DNA from: Hippasteria phrygiana
Lineage: Eukaryota; Echinodermata; Asteroidea; Valvatida; Goniasteridae
Assembly: GCA_037893225.1 (NCBI GenBank)
Contig: JAZGUH010000713.1
Span: 496,001 to 560,000 of the forward strand
Length of the DNA stretch: 64,000 nt
Reading direction: 5' to 3'
Below, piece by piece: positions 59,304-64,000 of the stretch. The translations under genes and the position numbers were made by a program. Under the pieces are notes generated by a model. That model was not told where the DNA came from. It saw only the letters and a list, made by a program, of their open reading frames with translations, and ran no database searches. Numbering within the stretch: the first letter of the stretch is position 1; every line of letters begins with the position of its first letter.

Positions 59304-59526
59304 TTAACCCTTTGCGTACGGATGACACCATATGGCGTCCAAAAAAAAAGTACCACCAGGCCGGATGACGCCATTTGCCGCTGTTTGTGAAGTTTCAATC
59401 TATCGTTGGATTATGATTATGTTTATGTTACGCTTGACTGCACAAACACATTGTAACGGTTCGTTTGGATGCCAAAACCGTCGCGACACCCCGACGTCTC
59501 CCATAAAAAAGTACTCAAGGGGTTAA
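59304..59526 (+). mobile_element. TTAA element, family A, copy 5
   Basis: Begins TTAACCCTTTGCGTACGGAT and ends AAGTACTCAAGGGGTTAA, with the family interior 'gaagtttcaatctatcgttgg' and 'cgcttgactgcacaaacacattgt'. Its right TTAA is also the left TTAA of the next element. Confidence 0.82.
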
Positions 59527-59787
59527 CCCTAACCTACCTGAATCCATCAAAATCCATACCCCTGTTTTGGAGGATTTCAGCGGATTCAGGATACCTCCAT
59601 ATTGAAAACTGGGGGATTTTGATGGATTGAGGATTGTAGGCCTTGCGGTACTGCAGGATTTTGATGGATTCAGGATGCCTCCATATTGAGCAGTCACCAA
59701 AACCAACTTTTTGTGCAAGAAGAAATAGGTGGGTTTTGGCGGATTCAGGATAATTTATAGTAAAGTTACCCAAGGGGTTAGGGTTAA
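59523..59787. mobile_element. TTAA element, family B2, abutting copy
   Basis: TTAACCCTAACCTACCTGAATCC at the left and CCCAAGGGGTTAGGGTTAA at the right. The interior ('ggattttgatggattgagga', 'caggatacctccatattgaaa') is the inverse of 42,277-42,540. It shares one TTAA with the family A copy to its left. Confidence 0.78.
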
Positions 59788-60704
59788 CATACAGAAGTTA
59801 TTAAAACTACACGTACATGTACATGTACATGTATATTGTACAGTACAACTGTACAACCATACAGTCGAAAATCAGGATATGTACACGTTCACGTACACCG
59901 TATTTACATTGTATCTGTATGAATATACATACACATACATGTACAATAGGCAATGTAAAATGAGAAAGTTCTAGATTTACTGAAGACTTTGTGGGTAGGA
60001 AGATTTTAATTATAAATACCCTACCCCCTGCCTCCCTCCCTCCCCAGCAAGCCTCAGAGTACATGTGTACAGTACCAGATGTATCCAATCACATTTTTAT
60101 AACATGAATGCATCAAGGAGTCAGAATTTGAACTCCATGACAGCGAAAAGACATGTCTTACGGGTGTCTCTGTGAATTGAACGGTAAATTTCACTTTTTA
60201 TCCGGATGGTAAGTGAACCTTAGTACCTCCGTCTACTCTAATCATAGCTAGTGCACATCTCTTTCAGAACCATGTCCTTTGCAATATTTTCCTCGACACG
60301 ACGAGAATTGTCTTACAACCTAGATAATAATAGTTGCTTTAGTGTTTCCATCACTTGAATGATAAATAATACCAGAAATATTAACTACTTAAGTATATTT
60401 TGGCTCAAATTGATGAGTTCTCTTGTTACTAAAACGTCAACAAATCCGACTGTCTTTTCATTGCCTCATGCATACACATGTTCTTCCTGCTTTAAACATC
60501 GCCACCATGCGGTCATTTGAAGAAATGTTGATCGTGTCCCCAAACCCGCAATACCATCGAGATTATATACGACTGTTTTATGTAATATTTAAATATATAT
60601 ACGGTACTTTCATTGTTGATGCTTATCTCAGCTAATAATATCAACACCAAACAGTCGTCTGGTATAGTATATATTGAACATGGAAAATAAAGGTGGTGAA
60701 AATA

Positions 60705-60793
60705 AATGCAGGTACTTTGCATTAAGTAGCACGCATTGTTACCAGCTTGGCGCTGGTAACAATGCGTGCTACTTAATGCAAAGTACCTGCATT
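60705..60793. repeat. Perfect 42-bp-arm hairpin
   Basis: The 42 bases at 60,705-60,746 (starting AATGCAGGTACTTTGC) are exactly reverse-complemented at 60,752-60,793, with a five-base loop TTGGC. There is no mismatch. It could be a young foldback element or the precursor of a hairpin small RNA; perfect pairing favours the former. Confidence 0.92.
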
Positions 60794-61023
60794 GACCTGT
60801 GACATGTGTTTACACTCAACAGTTATTTTAAGTGTGCTTCAGTGTGTGTTGACGAATCCAGACCTCCAAAAATTAGCTGTAAAAACGTGAGTTGTCATTA
60901 TTTTACTATCACCTTTTCATAATTTGGTGCATTACTTCATACTGTCAGTTATACTTCAATATTGAATATATTATAAAAATTTTCGTATCTGAAAAAAAAT
61001 ATAATGCTAGGATCATCTTAGCT

Positions 61024-62120
61024 ACTCTAATCATGGAACTCCACTTGTTCTGCAGGTGGCGTATCTAGTGAGTAGTATTTGGTGGTCGTTTTAAGGAAGG
61101 GTAAAATCGGATGATTTTGTTGGGATTTCAGACATTTTTTCGGGATCACCGCACGACCACTGCAGACTTACTTGGACCCTACTATCGCCAGATCATGTCC
61201 AAATGTTTAAAAAGGCGATAGAGGGTCCAAAGAACAAGTTACTCGGACAAACAAGTTACTCTTTTTTTAGTCCGAGTAACTTGGACCCTTTATCGCCTTT
61301 TTTAACATTTGGACATAATCTGGCGATAGTAGGGTCCAAGGCAATTGCGCGATAGAGAATGGCTTCTAATTCAATCCAAACAAAAATTTCAAAATTCAAC
61401 CTTACAACGGCCACCAAAATACTAGATACGCCACCACCTGAACAAGTGGAGTTCCATGATCAGATGAATGTACCAAGGTTTACTTAACATCCAAATAAAA
61501 AGTGAAATTTTACCGTTTAATTCCCAGAGACCCCCGCAGAACATGTCTTTTCGCTTTCTTGGAGTTCAAATAGTGACAGACTCGATACTCGACCTTGCAT
61601 GACGTCACCCTGATGCGCAGCGCCCACATGCACCGCGCGACAACCTGTTTATGCCGGCGACTGTTTCGTGAGTGGAATAACGGTCGCGGTACGTGTTCCT
61701 GTGTAGATACATGTAGTATATTGATTCGAGGTTGCACGCGCGTCATGGGGGAGGGAATTCTTCACGAAACAGTCGCCGGCATAAACAGGTTGTCGCGCGG
61801 TGCATGCGGGCGCTGCGCATCAGGGTGACGTACGTCATGCAAGGTCGAGGAGTCACTATTTGAACTCCAAGAAAGCGAAAAGACATGTTCTGCGGGGGTC
61901 TCTGGGAATTAAACGGTAAAATTTCATCTGATCATGGAACTCTACTTGTTCAGATGGTGGCGTATCTAGTATTTTGGTGGCCGTTGTAAGGTTGAATTTT
62001 GAATTTTTTGTTTGGATTGAATTAGAAGCCATTCTCTATCGCGCAATTGCCTTGGACCCTACTATCGCCAGATTATGTCCAAATGTTAAAAAAGGCGATA
62101 AAGGGTCCAAGTGGAAGCAG
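61024..62120. repeat. Nested foldback cluster, about 1.1 kb
   Basis: A module with 'tggaactccacttgttc', 'ggtggcgtatctagt' and 'ggaccctactatcgccaga' occurs three times: forward at about 61,030-61,225, inverted at 61,289-61,462, forward again at 61,928-62,118. Between the last two is a second palindrome with arms of about 160 bp (61,508-61,671 against 61,762-61,925, for example CGCGACAACCTGTTTATGCC) around a 90-bp spacer. A partial copy of this inner module is at 60,110-60,200 ('gcgaaaagacatgt', 'aattgaacggtaaattt'). It is non-coding. Confidence 0.85.
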
Positions 62121-62355
62121 GTCAACTCGGACCCAAACCAACTCGGACCCATACCAACTCGGACCCATGCCAACTCGGACCCACTACCAACTCGGACCCA
62201 CGGCCAACTCGGACCCACTACCAACTCGGACCCACGGCCAACTCGGACCCACTACCAACTCGGACCCATACCAACTCGGACTCACTACCAACTCGGACCC
62301 ATACCAACTCGGACCCATACCAACTCGGACCCAACGATGACCAACTCGGACCCAT
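62121..62355. repeat. 16-bp tandem repeat (CCAACTCGGACCCAYN), 14 copies
   Basis: Fourteen copies of 'accaactcggaccca' with small variations start directly at the end of the foldback module. The unit resembles 'gtccgagtaacttggaccc' within the foldback centre at 61,240-61,290, suggesting the array grew from the element's own terminal sequence. There are no unique spacers. Confidence 0.9.
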
Positions 62356-64000
62356 CGTGCGAATTTTGACTAAAGCATGCAGATATGCCAATATGCCTAT
62401 TTATACATTATCGATGAATGCATGAACGAACGGGGGCATCTAGTAAGGCAACCATGTGGCGGAAAACAAGCTTGGGGTGGGGGAGCCTGGGGAGGGAGGA
62501 GGCCGAGGTTCAAGTGACGATTCTGCTGTCAATATTACCATGGAGGAAGGAACACTCCTTCCTCCATGATATTACCTACTACATGTACATGTATTTGTTT
62601 ACGGTGTTCTTCCGCTCAAAAAAATTAAACCTATATAGATATGTTTTATAAGTATCTATAGTATAAAATGTGACCCGCTCTTTAAAAAAGGGCCTTTCGG
62701 CCGCACTGGCCGTGAGTGTGGGTAGTCGCGTCGCCGCACATCGTCTCACCCGCAAAGTTTAATCCCTTGGCGTTGGTCGTGTTTGTTGAATGATTGCAGT
62801 GACAAACAAATCGTGTCTAAATTAGAAAGCCTTGCTTGGATGGTTGACAAACAGATACTCGTTAATTAGAACAAACATATATTCCTCCTGCATGCTCTCT
62901 CCGGCCGCAAGCGCATTAAATTTTACTCAAAAATAAAAGGCACAAAGAGGGAACTTATGCCAATTGATTCATCATGCAAACCGGTTTTCCTTACACCCAC
63001 CAGGCTGCAAAACAAGACAGTTACAACTTTCATGCACACGGTTACGTAGAGTATGTGATGAAGCAGTAAACATCTAACATAATTATTTCAGAATACCTAC
63101 GTTTCTCAATTTTGTTTGCTTTCTTGTTTCTTATTTTTACACAAGGGAATATATGTTAATTCCAATTCAAAGCTAGTAGGCCCTACAATAAATTCGCGCA
63201 AAGAACATCCAATTTAACTTCGTTAAAATATTCCAAATACATAGGGGTACCTACGAGGCCTCATTTGCAGAAATTTCTTTGTGTGAACTCTACAATCGGA
63301 GTTTTATTGGAATCTGCAGTATAGTAGCGACATGGAAGTTCAATGGAATTTGCAGTAGAATGTAAAGAGGCTTAAGTGAATAGAAAAATCAGGTATGAAT
63401 GGAGACATGGATGTTTTGAATTTCGCTAAAATTGAAATTGAATCAATATGAGCAATGTATGAAATTGCATGAATATGAGAGAGGGACAGGGGCGTTGGTG
63501 TTTTCCTTATGTCTGTGTTAAGGTCAAATAGAAAAGAGTAAGGACACGAGTGAAGTGGCCGCTTGGGCGCCAGTGGCAATTGGCTCCACGTTATCCGGTT
63601 TGGTGACTGTTGAGCCATGGAGGAAGGATGGTTGAGCATAAAATAATACCTGAATGTAATTTTTCATAAATTCTTCCTGTTAAAATAATGTTTTTGTCAC
63701 AGTGGTAATTTGTTAAATAGAAGTACGCATGTCGGTTGTAATTAAGCTATAGAGCATGGAGGTAGGAAACACCTCCATGTATAGAGTAACTCTAAATGCA
63801 ACATTTCTCGTCAAGGTTGGGGGAGGGGGGGGGGGGGGGGGGGGGGAGAAAGCACACAACCAACAATTATTGGTTAAGCGTTAGTGTACTTGATGCCTCT
63901 TTTTGTGTATCCTGGGAAATTTATTAAAAATGTGTGCTGATCCTTGTGTATTCTGGTGCATATTCTGGTATATGTAAAAGCCAATTACCCTTAAAATGTA
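62356..64000. other. Distal 5' flank, no recognised gene
   Basis: AT-rich DNA with a lone end of the TGTGACCCGCTC family at about 62,666, a hairpin 'gaggaaggaacactccttcctcc' at about 62,540-62,564 and a G run at 63,818-63,846. No exon is recognised. Confidence 0.5.

Noticed and set aside
62047..62425. Open frames with NSDP/TRTH-type repeats
   Set aside because: They are translations of the 16-bp tandem array.

Overview
This window looks like eukaryotic, animal nuclear DNA. The genes are split into GT-AG exons separated by kilobase introns, and the intervening DNA is AT-rich and full of short inverted-repeat elements, minisatellites, microsatellites and homopolymer G/C runs. I see no operons, Shine-Dalgarno sites or long single-exon genes. 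The two recognisable genes, a spondin-2 type secreted matrix protein and a single LDB/CLIM/Chip LIM-domain-binding cofactor that resembles both vertebrate LDB1 and LDB2, suggest an invertebrate. The repeat style and protein similarity fit a marine deuterostome such as an echinoderm. That placement is inference, not proof.

Layout. Bases 1-8.4 kb hold no gene I recognise: GC-rich patches, one inverted-repeat element, a LINE 3' relic on the minus strand and a short perfect hairpin. Bases 8,464-17,055 hold a plus-strand spondin-2 like gene with four coding exons (383 codons plus stop) encoding a signal peptide, spondin domain, TSP1 repeat and an unusual lysine/arginine-rich tail. A CpG-rich patch and two foldback elements lie in its first intron. 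Bases 17-21 kb hold a poly-G run, a truncated tRNA-derived SINE and a pogo/Tigger-like element. At 21,036-22,382 (minus) there is an unidentified gene candidate with three phase-compatible exons, just downstream of the LDB stop codon.

Bases 22,579 to about 54,970 are occupied by the minus-strand LDB gene. Eight core coding exons give 399 aa if translation starts at 50,056, and an alternative or additional 5' exon lies at 54,848. Its introns are crowded with repeats: TTAA-bounded MITEs, SINEs, a 1.07 kb element made of an 18-bp minisatellite enclosed by terminal inverted repeats, and a 0.5 kb G-rich minisatellite. Bases 55-64 kb, 5' of LDB, contain no gene I recognise but are dense in palindromic elements: a tyrosine-recombinase-like relic inside 22-bp perfect inverted repeats, a 42-bp-arm perfect hairpin, a nested 1.1 kb foldback cluster and a 16-bp tandem array.

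How the parts work together. Spondin-2 acts outside the cell in the matrix. LDB acts in the nucleus as a dimerising adaptor for LIM-homeodomain and LMO factors. Nothing in the sequence links them functionally; they are simply neighbours, transcribed in opposite directions with their 3' ends facing each other. The most unusual content is the mobile-element landscape, especially two TTAA-targeting short-element families that insert next to each other and the minisatellite that appears to have been packaged as a mobile element.
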